Assembly: GCA_963735465.1 (NCBI GenBank)
Contig: CAVTLA010000002.1
Location: 248,001-312,000 of the forward strand
Length of the DNA stretch: 64,000 nucleotides
Direction: 5' to 3'
From: DASZHJ01 sp963735465
GTDB taxonomy: Bacteria > Pseudomonadota > Alphaproteobacteria > ATCC43930 > CGMCC-115725
Below the pieces are notes generated by a model. It was not told the DNA's origin, did no database searches, and saw only the letters and a program-made list of their open reading frames with translations. The position numbers were made by a program, and so were the translations under genes. The first letter of the stretch is position 1. The number at the start of each line of letters is the position of its first letter. Below are positions 53,935 to 62,832 of the stretch, piece by piece.

Positions 53935-54912
53935 TCAAAGCCCCAGGCGCGGCAACAGAGCGAGAACCGTGCGCTCGCCCACGGCCGCACCGGGCGGAAA
54001 CAATTCATCGAGGGCGGCGATCGTGCGCGGCGAGATCTGCAGCGCCGCCGCCGCGGCATTCTCCTCCAGCCGGCCCTTCCTGCTGGTGCCGGCGATCGGC
54101 ACGATGTCGTCGCCCCGCGCCATCACCCAGGAAATGGCGAGCTGCGCCGGCGTGCAGCGCTCCGCCTTGGCGAAACTCGCGAGCTCGCGCACCAGCTCAC
54201 GGTTGCGCTCGAAATTCTCGCCCTGGAAGCGCGGCATGGTGCGGCGGATGTCGTCCTTCGCCAGGCTCGCCTCGTCGGGGATCGAGCCCGTGAGAAATCC
54301 GCGGCCGAGCGGCCCATAGGCGACGAAGCCGATGCCGAGCTCGCGACAGGTCGGCAGGATCTCGCTCTCCACGTCCCGGGTCCAGAGCGAGTACTCCGTC
54401 TGCAGGGCCGTGATGGGATGCGTGGCGTGGGCGCGGCGGATCGTCTTCACACCCGCCTCGGAAAGCCCGATGTGGCGCACCTTGCCTTGCTCCACCAGTC
54501 GCGCCATGGCGCCCACGGTGTCCTCGATCGGCGTCGCGGGATCAACGCGATGCAGGTAGTAGAGATCGATGGTGTCGATGCCGAGCCGCTTGAGGCTCGC
54601 CTCGCAGGCCCTCGGCACATACTCCGGTCGGCCGTTCACCGCTGGCGAACCGTCGGGCGCGCGCAGATTGCCGAACTTGCTGGCGACAACGTAACGGTCG
54701 CGGCGGCCCTTGAGGGCGCGCGCCACCAGCTCCTCGTTCTTGCCCTTGCCGTAGGCGTCTGAGGTGTCGATGAGATCGATGCCGAGCTCCGGTGCTCGCA
54801 GCAAAGTTTCCAGCGCGCTCGCGGGGTCCGGATCGCCGTAGATCGGCGTCATGCTCATGCAGCCGAGACCGAGGCTCGACACTTCGAGCTTGCCTAGCTT
54901 CCGTCGGCGCAT
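53935..54912 (-). CDS. Aldo/keto reductase
   Basis: NADPH-dependent carbonyl reductase of 325 residues. Catalytic residues of the AKR fold are visible: IDLIDTSDAYGKGKNEELVARAL (Asp, Tyr), YVVASKFG (Lys), and DLYYLHRVDP (His). NADP site near IVPIAGTSRKGRLEENAAAA. It resembles the YajO/AKR13 group. It starts 19 bases from the inverted-repeat operator and is divergent from the GntR gene, so probably regulated with the import operon. Confidence 0.93.
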   Translation of the reverse strand: MRRRKLGKLEVSSLGLGCMSMTPIYGDPDPASALETLLRAPELGIDLIDTSDAYGKGKNEELVARALKGRRDRYVVASKFGNLRAPDGSPAVNGRPEYVPRACEASLKRLGIDTIDLYYLHRVDPATPIEDTVGAMARLVEQGKVRHIGLSEAGVKTIRRAHATHPITALQTEYSLWTRDVESEILPTCRELGIGFVAYGPLGRGFLTGSIPDEASLAKDDIRRTMPRFQGENFERNRELVRELASFAKAERCTPAQLAISWVMARGDDIVPIAGTSRKGRLEENAAAAALQISPRTIAALDELFPPGAAVGERTVLALLPRLGL

Positions 54913-54930
54913 CCTCGCTCCTCCCTAGTG

Positions 54931-54978
54931 TTATAACAAATTGACTCATCAAGGGCCCCAGCATAGGGTTTGTTATAA
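54931..54978. promoter_or_regulatory. Inverted-repeat operator between aldo/keto reductase and GntR genes
   Basis: Perfect 10-bp arms TTATAACAAA (54931-54940) and TTTGTTATAA (54969-54978), centre-to-centre 38 bases, placed in the 106-base divergent intergenic region. The AT content stands out from the GC-rich background. The spacing, about 3.6 turns of DNA, would let a GntR dimer or tetramer bind both arms on one face. Likely operator of the adjacent GntR regulator. Confidence 0.7.
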
Positions 54979-55018
54979 TAAAGGTCTAGAAGTCAGGGGA
55001 GCGATAGCGACGCGCACC

Positions 55019-55741
55019 ATGCCAGGGCAGCCTCAGCGCAAGCGCGACGATCTCTCGATGGTGCTGCCGGTCAATCGCGGCGACATCGTCAACGGCAGCC
55101 TGCACGACGACATCTATGCCGCGCTCCGCCAAGCGCTGATCATCGGCGATCTCGTTCCCGGACAGGCCTTCTCGATCCGCAGCCTCGCCGAGCGCTTCGG
55201 CACCAGCCTGATCCCCGTGCGCGATGCGCTGAAGCGCCTGGTGGCGGAGCACGCCCTCACCATGCTGCCGAACCGCACGCTCTGCGTGCCGCGGATGACG
55301 CGGCCACGGTTCCAGGAATTGCTCCAGGTCCGCCTCAGCCTGGAGACCATGCTGACCCGCCGCGCCGCGGAGTTCATCGGCGTCGAGGAGATCCAAAATC
55401 TGGAGCGGATCAACGCCGAGATGCAGGGCGCGGTCGGCACCGACGACGTCAAGCGCTACCTCAGCGCCAACCAGTCCTTCCACTTCGCGCTCTATGGCGC
55501 CGCCGGCAGCGCGGTGATCTTTCCCATTGTGGAATCCCTGTGGATGCAGGCGGGGCCGTTCCTGAACGGCGTTTTCACCAATACCGGCACGCGGAACGCG
55601 CGGGACGACCACACCAAGATCCTGAAGGCGCTCCGCCGGCGCGACGCGGTGGCCGCCGCGGAAGCGGTCGCCAGCGATCTTGCGGACGCCGCCGATGTCA
55701 TCCTCGCGCGAGAGGAGTTCGTCCTGGACGAAAGCTCATAG
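55019..55741 (+). CDS. GntR/FCD-domain transcriptional regulator
   Basis: FadR-subfamily regulator of 240 residues. N-terminal winged helix DDIYAALRQALIIGDLVPGQAFSIRSLAERFGTSLIPVRDALKRLVAEHALTM, followed by an FCD ligand domain (RLSLETMLTRRAAEFIG, SANQSFHFALYG, RDDHTKILKALRRRDAVAAAEAV). FCD proteins bind small carboxylic acids through a metal site. Divergent from the aldo/keto reductase and upstream of the Liv-type operon, which it presumably controls. The ATG at 55019 is chosen; a later ATG at residue 14 is possible. Confidence 0.88.
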   Translation: MPGQPQRKRDDLSMVLPVNRGDIVNGSLHDDIYAALRQALIIGDLVPGQAFSIRSLAERFGTSLIPVRDALKRLVAEHALTMLPNRTLCVPRMTRPRFQELLQVRLSLETMLTRRAAEFIGVEEIQNLERINAEMQGAVGTDDVKRYLSANQSFHFALYGAAGSAVIFPIVESLWMQAGPFLNGVFTNTGTRNARDDHTKILKALRRRDAVAAAEAVASDLADAADVILAREEFVLDESS

Positions 55742-55742
55742 G

Positions 55743-55761
55743 CTCGCGAGAACGTCGCGAG
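55743..55761. other. Short hairpin after the GntR gene
   Basis: CTCGCGA GAACG TCGCGAG, perfect 7-bp arms (55743-55749, 55755-55761) with no following T run. It may stabilise an mRNA end or attenuate reading into the transporter operon. Too short to name firmly. Confidence 0.3.
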
Positions 55762-55825
55762 ACACCGGAAAGACGATCAGCCGGATCAACCGGCCGACCC
55801 ATAAAAGAGAGATGGAGGAAGCCAG

Positions 55826-57031
55826 ATGATGTCGTTGCACCGGATGCGCGGGCTGCTGCTCGGCGCGATTTCCCTAGGCGGCCTTGCCGTACCGGCCTAT
55901 GCGGCCGAGCCCGGCATTACCGACAGCGAGATTACCATCGGCATGTTCGCGCCCCTCTCGGGGCCGCTCATCGCCTATGGGATCGACCCGCTCAACGCGG
56001 CCAAGATGGTCTACGAGGACGTCAACGCCAAGGGCGGCATCAACGGGCGCAAGATCAAGCTCGTGGTCGAGGACGACAAGTGCAACGGCAACGACCTCGT
56101 CGGCGCGGTTAAGAAACTGGTCACCGTCGACCACGTGTTCTTCCTGCACGGCGGCTCCTGCACAGCGGCGATCGCGGCGGCGCAGGAGTACATCGGCCGC
56201 GAGAAGGTGCCGTTCGTGATGCTGAACGCCGCCGGCGACAACGTGGTCTTCCCGCCGCAGCATTATATCTTCGGCTCGTTCCAGGCGACCCAGCGCGTCT
56301 ACGGGGCGGCGCTGGCGGAGTTCGCGGCCAAGACCCTCAAGGCCAAGAAGGTCGCCATCATCGTCCACGACGACGACTACGGCAAAGCGAACCTCGCCGC
56401 CGCCAAGGCGGCGACGGAGCGGCTGGGCGGAACCGTGGTGGCGATGGAGCGCATCCCCCCGGCGATCACCGACGTGACCGCGCCGCTCCTCAACATCCGC
56501 GCCGCCAAGCCCGACGTCATCATATCAGGCGCATATCCGGCGCCCGCGGTGCTGATCGCGCAGAAATACGGCGAGTTCGGCATGAGCGCGATCCCGCTCC
56601 TGCAATCGACGCAAGGCATCCCAACGCCGTCGGTCTTCGCCAAGAACGTCGGCAACGACGACGCCCTCAAGAACTTCTACTACACCTGGGCCTTCACCGA
56701 CGTGGGCGACCCGGCGCTGCGGCAGAAATGGGTGGCCAGGTACAAGCAGGCCTATCCCGACCGCGAGCCCGGCGCCTTCATGATCACCGGCGTGCCCTCG
56801 GCGCTCGCCATCGTCCAGGCATTGCAGAAAGCGGGGCGCGATGTCACCCGCGAATCCTTCGTCGAGGCGCTGGAACATCTCGATCTCAAGACCGAGATCC
56901 AGGGCGAGGCGCTCAAGTTCGGGCCCGACCGGCATGACGCGCTCCGTGGCGTCTACGTCGTGCGCTTCGACGGCAAGACCGAGAAGGTGGAGCCCGGCGT
57001 CTATTCCTGGAACGGCAAGGACGGCACCTGA
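55826..57031 (+). CDS. Branched-chain-amino-acid-type ABC substrate-binding protein (LivK-like)
   Basis: Periplasmic binding protein of 401 residues, family 6. Signal peptide MMSLHRMRGLLLGAISLGGLAVPAYA ends before AEPGITDSEITIGMFAPLSGPLIAYG. The venus-flytrap marks INGRKIKLVVEDDKCNGNDLVGAVKKLV and VFFLHGGSCTAAIAAAQEYIGREKVPFV follow. It is the first gene of a five-gene importer and, given the cargo genes behind it, probably binds a carboxylic or cyclic catabolite and not an amino acid. GGAGGAAG precedes the ATG. Confidence 0.9.
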   Translation: MMSLHRMRGLLLGAISLGGLAVPAYAAEPGITDSEITIGMFAPLSGPLIAYGIDPLNAAKMVYEDVNAKGGINGRKIKLVVEDDKCNGNDLVGAVKKLVTVDHVFFLHGGSCTAAIAAAQEYIGREKVPFVMLNAAGDNVVFPPQHYIFGSFQATQRVYGAALAEFAAKTLKAKKVAIIVHDDDYGKANLAAAKAATERLGGTVVAMERIPPAITDVTAPLLNIRAAKPDVIISGAYPAPAVLIAQKYGEFGMSAIPLLQSTQGIPTPSVFAKNVGNDDALKNFYYTWAFTDVGDPALRQKWVARYKQAYPDREPGAFMITGVPSALAIVQALQKAGRDVTRESFVEALEHLDLKTEIQGEALKFGPDRHDALRGVYVVRFDGKTEKVEPGVYSWNGKDGT

Positions 57032-57065
57032 GGCGGGTGGAAACCGGACTGGAGAGTCGCCAGCC

Positions 57066-57968
57066 ATGCTGACGATCCTGATCCTGCAGGGAACGGCGAG
57101 CGGCATCGTGACCGGATGCGTCTATGCGCTGGTCGCGCTGTCCCTCGTCATCGTCTACAAGGCGACCGACGTGGTGAACTTCGCCGGCGGCGAGCTGGTG
57201 ATGCTCGGCGGGTATCTGGGCCTGTTCCTGCTGGTCTACTTCGACCTCGCATATCCCCTGATGTTCATCATAGCGCCCTTGCTAGTGTTCGCCGTGGGCG
57301 CGCTCTTCGATCGCATCACCCTCAACAAGATCAGCGGCCGCAAACTCGCCAAGCATGCGGATCTGGTGCCGCTGGTGGTGGCGACCATCGGCCTCTCCTA
57401 CCTCCTCAAGGGCGCCGTGCGCGTGGTGCCCTATACCGAGGAGGTCCGACGGCTGCCGCCGCTCTTCAAGGGCGCGCCGATCTTTCTCGGCGACGTCGTG
57501 CTGCAGCGGCAGGATCTGGCGATCATCGGGATCACCACCGCGATCATGGTGGCGCTCTGGATGTTCTTCCGGTTCACCATGATCGGCAAGGCGCTGCGGG
57601 CCACCAGCCAGAACGCCCGCGCCGCGGCGCTGATCGGGATCCCCGTGCGGGCGATGCGCATGGCGGTCTGGGGCCTCGCGTCGGCGATCGCGGGGGTCGC
57701 CGGCGTGCTGCTGGCGCCGAAACTGCTGATGACCCCGGACATGGGCTCGGTGGTGATGCTCGCCTTCGCCGCCGCCATCATCGGCGGCTTCACCTCGCTG
57801 CCGGGCTGCGTCGTGGGCGGCATCCTGCTGGGCGTGGTGCAGAACCTGGTCGGCATCTTCATCTCGCCCCAGGCGATCACCGTCACGCCGTTCTTCGTCA
57901 TCATGCTGGTGCTGCTGATCCGGCCGCAGGGCCTGTTCGGCGAAGCCATCGCCCTCAAGAAGGTCTGA
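57066..57968 (+). CDS. Branched-chain-type ABC permease (LivH-like)
   Basis: Inner-membrane permease of 300 residues with eight hydrophobic segments. LivH features: LQGTASGIVTGCVYALVALSLVIVYKATDVVNFAGGELVMLGGY and RAAALIGIPVRAMRMAVWGLASAIAGVAGVLLAP, FAAAIIGGFTSLPGCVVGGI. It follows livK after 34 bases; the ATG at 57066 is preceded by GGAGAG. LivM starts four bases later. Confidence 0.92.
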   Translation: MLTILILQGTASGIVTGCVYALVALSLVIVYKATDVVNFAGGELVMLGGYLGLFLLVYFDLAYPLMFIIAPLLVFAVGALFDRITLNKISGRKLAKHADLVPLVVATIGLSYLLKGAVRVVPYTEEVRRLPPLFKGAPIFLGDVVLQRQDLAIIGITTAIMVALWMFFRFTMIGKALRATSQNARAAALIGIPVRAMRMAVWGLASAIAGVAGVLLAPKLLMTPDMGSVVMLAFAAAIIGGFTSLPGCVVGGILLGVVQNLVGIFISPQAITVTPFFVIMLVLLIRPQGLFGEAIALKKV

Positions 57969-57972
57969 ACCC

Positions 57973-58983
57973 GTGCACGGCGCTCCCGGCCTCAGGGAAT
58001 TGCTGCCGCTGGCGCTGCTGGTGCCGATCGCCCTGCTATCGCCTCTCGTCCTGCCGGAATATTTTCTCTATCTCGGCAATCTCCTGATGATGTACGTGAT
58101 CCTGGCGCTAGGTCTCGACATTCTGCTGGGCTGGTCGGGCCAGTTCGCCTTCGCGCACATCGCCTTCTTCGGCATCGGCATCTACGGCACCACGCTGCTG
58201 CAAAGCCGGCTCGGCATACCGTTCATCCTGGGCATGCCGGCGGCGGCGGCGCTCGCGGCCGGCATCGGCTTCCTGATCGCGCTGCCGGCGACGCGGCTGC
58301 GCGCGGTCTACTTGGCGCTCGCCACCTTCGCCTTCGCGGAATGCGCGCAATGGGTGGCGCGGAGCTGGGATTCCCTGACCCATGGACCCGACGGGCTGCA
58401 GATCGCCGCGCCCGATCTCTTCGGCTATGTCGTCGGCACCGACCGCCGGGCGCTGCCGGTGATGGCCCTCATCCTGACGCTGGTGCTGGCGGCGACGCTC
58501 TACCTGACGCGCTCGCGCCTCGCCCGCGACCTCTGCGCCATCCGCGACAGCGAGCACGTGGCATCCGCTTCCGGCATCGATGTCAAGCGCACCAAGGTGA
58601 TCGCCTTCGCGATGTCCGCCTTCTACGGCGGCATCGCCGGCGGCGCCTACACCCTCTTCCAGTCCTTCGTCCACCCGGACGTGATGAACGTGTGGCAGCT
58701 CGTCCTCGTGCTCACCATGATCGTGGTGGGCGGCAGCGGCACGCTGCCGGGCGTGATCCTCGGCGTCATCCTGCTCGGCCTGCTGCCGGAGGCGCTGCGC
58801 GCGGCGCCCCAGGGCCTGCTGGTCTGGCAGGAATTCGCCTATGGCATCATCCTCATCGCCGCCATCATGTTCATGCCGAGCGGCATTTGGGGCCTGCTGC
58901 GCGGCGCGTTCCGGATGCGCCGCGCCGGGACCGCGACGGGCCGGCCGCGGGGCGCCAGCGCGCTGGAGCGCCAGACGCCATGA
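57973..58983 (+). CDS. Branched-chain-type ABC permease (LivM-like)
   Basis: Second permease, 336 residues from a GTG start. LivM marks: LALGLDILLGWSGQFAFAHIAFFGIGIYGTTLL, ALPATRLRAVYLALATFAFAE, ASGIDVKRTKVIAFAMSAFYGGIAGGAYTLF and MIVVGGSGTLPGVILGVILL. The C-terminus is Arg-rich and overlaps the start of the LivG gene in ATGA. Confidence 0.92.
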   Translation: MHGAPGLRELLPLALLVPIALLSPLVLPEYFLYLGNLLMMYVILALGLDILLGWSGQFAFAHIAFFGIGIYGTTLLQSRLGIPFILGMPAAAALAAGIGFLIALPATRLRAVYLALATFAFAECAQWVARSWDSLTHGPDGLQIAAPDLFGYVVGTDRRALPVMALILTLVLAATLYLTRSRLARDLCAIRDSEHVASASGIDVKRTKVIAFAMSAFYGGIAGGAYTLFQSFVHPDVMNVWQLVLVLTMIVVGGSGTLPGVILGVILLGLLPEALRAAPQGLLVWQEFAYGIILIAAIMFMPSGIWGLLRGAFRMRRAGTATGRPRGASALERQTP

Positions 58984-59747
58984 CCGCGCTGTTCTCGATC
59001 GAGAATCTCACCATGCGCTTCGGCGGGCTCCTCGCCCTTAACGGCTTCAGCATGGAGGTGGAGGCGGGCTCGATCCACGCCCTCATCGGCCCCAACGGCG
59101 CGGGCAAGTCCACGCTCTTCAACTGCGTCTCGCGCTACTGCACGCCGAGCGACGGCAGGATCCTGCTGGAGGGCCGGCCGCTGCTGGCGGAGCGGCCGCA
59201 TCGGCTTGCGGCGCAGGGCGTCGCGCGCACCTTTCAGAACATCGAGCTGCTGCACCGCATGACCGCGCTGGAGAACGTGCTGGTGGGCCTGACGAGCCGG
59301 GTTCCCCGCTATTTCCCCTTCGCGCCGGGTCGCGCCCGTGCGGCCGCCGAACGCCAGGCAGTGCGCGAGGCGGAAGAGGCGCTGGAGTATACGGGCCTGC
59401 TCGCCTATCGCGATACCGCCGCCGGCGAGCTCGATTTCGGCCGGCAGAAGCTTCTCGATCTCGCCCGCGCGCTCGCCGCCAAGCCGCGGCTCCTGCTGCT
59501 CGACGAGCCGGCGGCAGGCCTCAGGAACCGCGAGATCTCCCACATCGACGCGATGCTGGTGGATCTCGCGCGCCGGCGCGGCATTACCATCGTGCTGGTG
59601 GAGCACGTCATGCGCCTCGTCATGTCGGTGGCGGACCGGGTGACCGTGCTGAGCTTCGGCGAGAAGATCGCCGAGGGCGTGCCGGCCGAGATCAAATCCA
59701 ATCCGCGGGTGATCGAAGCCTATCTGGGACGCGACGCCCATGCTTGA
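58980..59747 (+). CDS. Branched-chain-type ABC ATP-binding protein (LivG-like)
   Basis: ATPase of 255 residues. Walker A GPNGAGKST, Q-loop RTFQNIELLHRMTALENVLVG, degenerate signature ELDFGRQKLLDLARALA (Liv-type ATPases often lack a canonical LSGGQ in this copy), Walker B LLLLDEPAAGL and switch LVEHVM. The end overlaps LivF by eight bases. Confidence 0.93.
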   Translation: MTALFSIENLTMRFGGLLALNGFSMEVEAGSIHALIGPNGAGKSTLFNCVSRYCTPSDGRILLEGRPLLAERPHRLAAQGVARTFQNIELLHRMTALENVLVGLTSRVPRYFPFAPGRARAAAERQAVREAEEALEYTGLLAYRDTAAGELDFGRQKLLDLARALAAKPRLLLLDEPAAGLRNREISHIDAMLVDLARRRGITIVLVEHVMRLVMSVADRVTVLSFGEKIAEGVPAEIKSNPRVIEAYLGRDAHA

Positions 59748-60444
59748 GGTCGCCGGCATCCACGCCGCCTATGGCGCCGTCCGGGCGCTGGAGAATGTCA
59801 GCCTCAAGGTCGGAGCGGGGCAGATCGTCTGTCTGCTCGGCGCCAACGGCGCCGGCAAGACCACCACGCTCAACTGCATCTCCGGCGTGGTGCCGGTGCA
59901 GGAGGGACGCATCCGATTCGACGGCGAGGATATCACCAACGCCCGCGTCGACCGCCTGGTGGCCCGCGGCATCGTGCAGGTGCCGGAAGGCCGCGAGATC
60001 TTTCCCACTCTCAGCACGGAGGACAACCTGCTGCTGGGCGGCTGGACCCGTCCGCGCGGCGAGAGCCGCCCGCGCGAGCTGGCGCGGATCTACGACCTCT
60101 TCCCGCGCCTCAGCGAACGCGCCGCCCAGATGGCGGGCACGCTCTCCGGCGGCGAGCAGCAGATGCTGATGATCGGCCGCGCGCTGATGGCGAAGCCGAA
60201 GCTGCTGATGTTCGACGAGCCGAGCCTCGGCCTCTCGCCGCTCCTGGTGCAGCAGGTCTTTCAGATCATTCCGCGCATCAACGCCGCGGGCGTGCCGATA
60301 TTGCTGGTGGAGCAGAACGCGCGCATGGCGCTACAGGTCAGCTCCTACGGCTACATCCTGGAGAACGGCGAGATCGCGCTGGAGGGGCCATCCTGCGAGC
60401 TCGCGGGCGATCCCCAAGTGCAGCACGCCTATCTCGGAGCCTGA
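59740..60444 (+). CDS. Branched-chain-type ABC ATP-binding protein (LivF-like)
   Basis: Second ATPase, 234 residues, typical LivF length. Walker A GANGAGKTT, Q-loop VQVPEGREIFPTLSTEDNLLLG, signature LSGGEQQMLMIGRALM, Walker B LLMFDEPSLGLSPLL, switch LVEQNA. It completes the importer; the crotonase gene follows after 14 bases, so the transporter and the catabolic genes share a transcript. Confidence 0.93.
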   Translation: MLEVAGIHAAYGAVRALENVSLKVGAGQIVCLLGANGAGKTTTLNCISGVVPVQEGRIRFDGEDITNARVDRLVARGIVQVPEGREIFPTLSTEDNLLLGGWTRPRGESRPRELARIYDLFPRLSERAAQMAGTLSGGEQQMLMIGRALMAKPKLLMFDEPSLGLSPLLVQQVFQIIPRINAAGVPILLVEQNARMALQVSSYGYILENGEIALEGPSCELAGDPQVQHAYLGA

Positions 60445-60458
60445 AACCGGAGGAAACC

Positions 60459-61232
60459 ATGACCAAGCTGAACGACTACGGCGAGAGATACCCGAGCATC
60501 CGGATGAGGCGCGAGGGCGGCATCCTCGAGATGACGCTGCACACCAAGGGCGGCACGCTGCAATGGGGTCTCGGTCCCCACGCCGAGCTGCCCGACGCCT
60601 TCCACGACATTGGCGCCGACCGCGAGAACAAGGTGGTGATCCTGACCGGCGCCGGCGAGGAGTTCTCCGGCCCGCGGGTGATCCCGACCGCCGGCCATCC
60701 GCTGTTCCCGGTGCGGCCGACGGCGCAGTTCACCGAGAACCTGATCTCCGAAGGCAAGCGGATGCTGATGAATCTCCTCAACATCGAGGTGCCTGTCATC
60801 AGCGCCGTCAATGGGCCGGCCTGGCGCCATTCCGAGATCCCGCTCCTCGGCGACATCGTGCTCGCCGCCGAGCATGCGGCGTTCCAGGACTCGGCGCACT
60901 TTCCCGGCGGTCTCGTGCCCGGCGACGGCGTTCATGTCGTCTATCCCATGCTGCTGGGCGTCAACCGCGCGCGCTATTTCCTGCTGACTGGCCAGACCAT
61001 AGGGGCCGCCGAGGCACAGCGCCTGGGTCTCGTCGCCGAGGTGCTGCCGAAAGAGAAGCTGCTGCCCCGCGCCTGGGAGCTCGCCCGCGACATTGCCGCC
61101 AAGCCCGAGGTGCTGGTGCGCCACACCCGCGCCCTCCTCACCGAGCCGATCAAGCGGCGGATGCAGGAGGAGCTGGGATTCGGTCTCTACAACGAATGCC
61201 TGGCGCTGATGGATCGCCCGGACGCGAAATAA
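60459..61232 (+). CDS. Crotonase-fold hydrolase, 6-oxocamphor hydrolase-like
   Basis: Enoyl-CoA hydratase/isomerase superfamily protein of 257 residues. It resembles 6-oxocamphor hydrolase (OCH), which cleaves a C-C bond in a cyclic beta-diketone by retro-Claisen attack of water. Shared elements: DRENKVVILTG, LLNNL-like LMNLLNIEVPVISAVNGP, SDIVLAAE-type GDIVLAAEHAAFQD, HFPGGLVPGDGVHVV, YFLLTGQ, LLPRAWELARDIA. The four OCH catalytic positions (His122, His145, Asp154, Glu244 as I recall them) correspond to His124, His147, Asp156 and Glu246, all conserved at a constant offset of two. No CoA is needed in OCH. Substrate here is unknown. Confidence 0.85.
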   Translation: MTKLNDYGERYPSIRMRREGGILEMTLHTKGGTLQWGLGPHAELPDAFHDIGADRENKVVILTGAGEEFSGPRVIPTAGHPLFPVRPTAQFTENLISEGKRMLMNLLNIEVPVISAVNGPAWRHSEIPLLGDIVLAAEHAAFQDSAHFPGGLVPGDGVHVVYPMLLGVNRARYFLLTGQTIGAAEAQRLGLVAEVLPKEKLLPRAWELARDIAAKPEVLVRHTRALLTEPIKRRMQEELGFGLYNECLALMDRPDAK

Positions 61233-61258
61233 TCAACCCCCGACAAGGAGCCACGACA

Positions 61259-61573
61259 GTGCAGTTTCTTCTGAAGATCGACGTCAGCATTCCCCCAGAG
61301 ATGCCCCAGGCCGATAAGGACAAGCTGCGCGAGCGCGAGAATGCGCGCGCCATGCAGCTCATCGCCGAGGGCACTCTTGTCCGCATCTGGCGCATCGTCG
61401 GCCGCATCGCAAATTTCAGCGTCTGGGACGCCGCCAGCCTGGAGGCCCTGCACGACGCCGTCGGCTCGCTGCCGATGTTCCCCTACATGAAGGTGGACGT
61501 GACGCCCATCATCAATCACCCCGCGACCGAGGCGGCGGAGGCCCGCAACGGCCGCGCGCCGCCGCGCAAGTGA
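61259..61573 (+). CDS. Muconolactone delta-isomerase family protein
   Basis: Small protein of 104 residues from a GTG with AAGGAG eight bases before it. It shows the fold and start of muconolactone isomerases (QFLLKIDVSIPPEMPQADKDKLRERENARAMQLIAEGTLVRIWRIVGRIANFSVWDAASLEALHDAVGSLPMFPYMKVDVTPI), which shift a double bond in a lactone of the beta-ketoadipate route. The catC-type function is plausible, but the neighbours are not catA/catB, so a related lactone or enol isomerase is likely. Confidence 0.85.
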   Translation: MQFLLKIDVSIPPEMPQADKDKLRERENARAMQLIAEGTLVRIWRIVGRIANFSVWDAASLEALHDAVGSLPMFPYMKVDVTPIINHPATEAAEARNGRAPPRK

Positions 61574-61620
61574 GCCGCCGCGCCGTCCGTGCCTAGCGTT
61601 CTCCCAGGAGGAAGTCCGTT

Positions 61621-62832
61621 ATGAGTGCCGTCGCCCAGACCACGACGATCTTCCGCGGCGATACCGCGCGCCTGAAGAATGTCGTCAATCTCCTCGAGAA
61701 GATCCAGCCGGCGTATTTCCAGGAGGAAGTGGCGAAGATCTTTCGCCGCGCCTGGCTGCCGGTGACCTCGGCCTCGGAGCTGCCCCAGCAGGGGAGCTAC
61801 GTCGTCGTCGAGGTGCCGCCGCTCCAGGCGTCGCTCCTGGTGGTGCGGGGCCAGGACAATGTCGTCCGCGCCTTCTACAACATCTGCCGGCACCGGGCGA
61901 ACAAGCTGGTGCAGGACGACAAAGGCTGCAAGCTCGGCTTCACCTGCGGCTTCCACGCCTGGACCTTCGCGGCGGACGGCCGGCTGGCGGCGGTCACGGA
62001 CGAGTCCCAGTTCGTTGGATTGGACAAATCGAAATATTCCCTCATCCCGGTCGCCTGCGAGGTCTGGGAGGATTTCGTCTTCGTCAATTTCGACAAGCAG
62101 CCGCGGGAGACGCTCAGGGAATGGCTGGGCGACATCCACGGCGGCTATCGCGGGTATTTCGACGATCGCCAGCAGATCGCGAACTGGTCCATCGTGGTGA
62201 ACGCCAACTGGCACATCACGGTCAACGCCTTCACCGAGGGCTATCACTCGCTCTTCCTGCACAAGAACACCCTGCCGGACTATCAAGGCGGCAAGGGCAA
62301 TCCGATGCGGCACCGGCCGTTCCTCGAGATCATGCCGCGGCACGGCCGCTATTCCGCCAAGGCGAACCCCGACCACAAGATGACGCCGGTGGAATCGGTG
62401 GCGTATACGCACGGCCGCAAGCTCTACCCCGCCTTCCCTGAGGTCGACACCTCGGCGCCGGATTTCCCCACCTCCGTCAATCCCGGCCGCATCGACGGCT
62501 GGGCTTTCGACATCCTGGAGCTGTTTCCGTGCTTCGTGCTGATCGAGGGCGCCGACTGGCATCAGAACATGTGGTTCTGGCCGATCGATGCGGACCATAC
62601 GGAGATCCGCGTCGTCGACTACGCCTACAAGTCCAAGACCCTCGGCGACCAGCTCGCCCACAGCTATCTCCGGGTGCGCAACCGCGAGGTCTTCCGGGAG
62701 GACATCTCCACCATGGAGGCGATCCACGCCATGCTGAAGTCGGGCGCGATGCCGGAGATCATCCTCTCCCAGCAGGAGATGCTGATCCAGAAGCACTACG
62801 CCATGGCCGAGCAGATGGTGCGCGAGCCATGA
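61621..62832 (+). CDS. Rieske non-haem iron oxygenase, large subunit
   Basis: Catalytic subunit of an aromatic or alicyclic ring-hydroxylating oxygenase, 403 residues. The Rieske cluster is held by Cys89-x-His91 and Cys109-x2-His112 (NICRHRANK and TCGFHAW). The mononuclear iron site is Glu206-x2-His209-x4-His214 in AFTEGYHSLFLHK, with a later Asp. No small subunit, ferredoxin or reductase gene lies in the window, as in single-component or phthalate-type oxygenases that borrow partners. GGAGGAAG lies before the ATG. The stop overlaps the next gene by four bases. Confidence 0.93.
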   Translation: MSAVAQTTTIFRGDTARLKNVVNLLEKIQPAYFQEEVAKIFRRAWLPVTSASELPQQGSYVVVEVPPLQASLLVVRGQDNVVRAFYNICRHRANKLVQDDKGCKLGFTCGFHAWTFAADGRLAAVTDESQFVGLDKSKYSLIPVACEVWEDFVFVNFDKQPRETLREWLGDIHGGYRGYFDDRQQIANWSIVVNANWHITVNAFTEGYHSLFLHKNTLPDYQGGKGNPMRHRPFLEIMPRHGRYSAKANPDHKMTPVESVAYTHGRKLYPAFPEVDTSAPDFPTSVNPGRIDGWAFDILELFPCFVLIEGADWHQNMWFWPIDADHTEIRVVDYAYKSKTLGDQLAHSYLRVRNREVFREDISTMEAIHAMLKSGAMPEIILSQQEMLIQKHYAMAEQMVREP

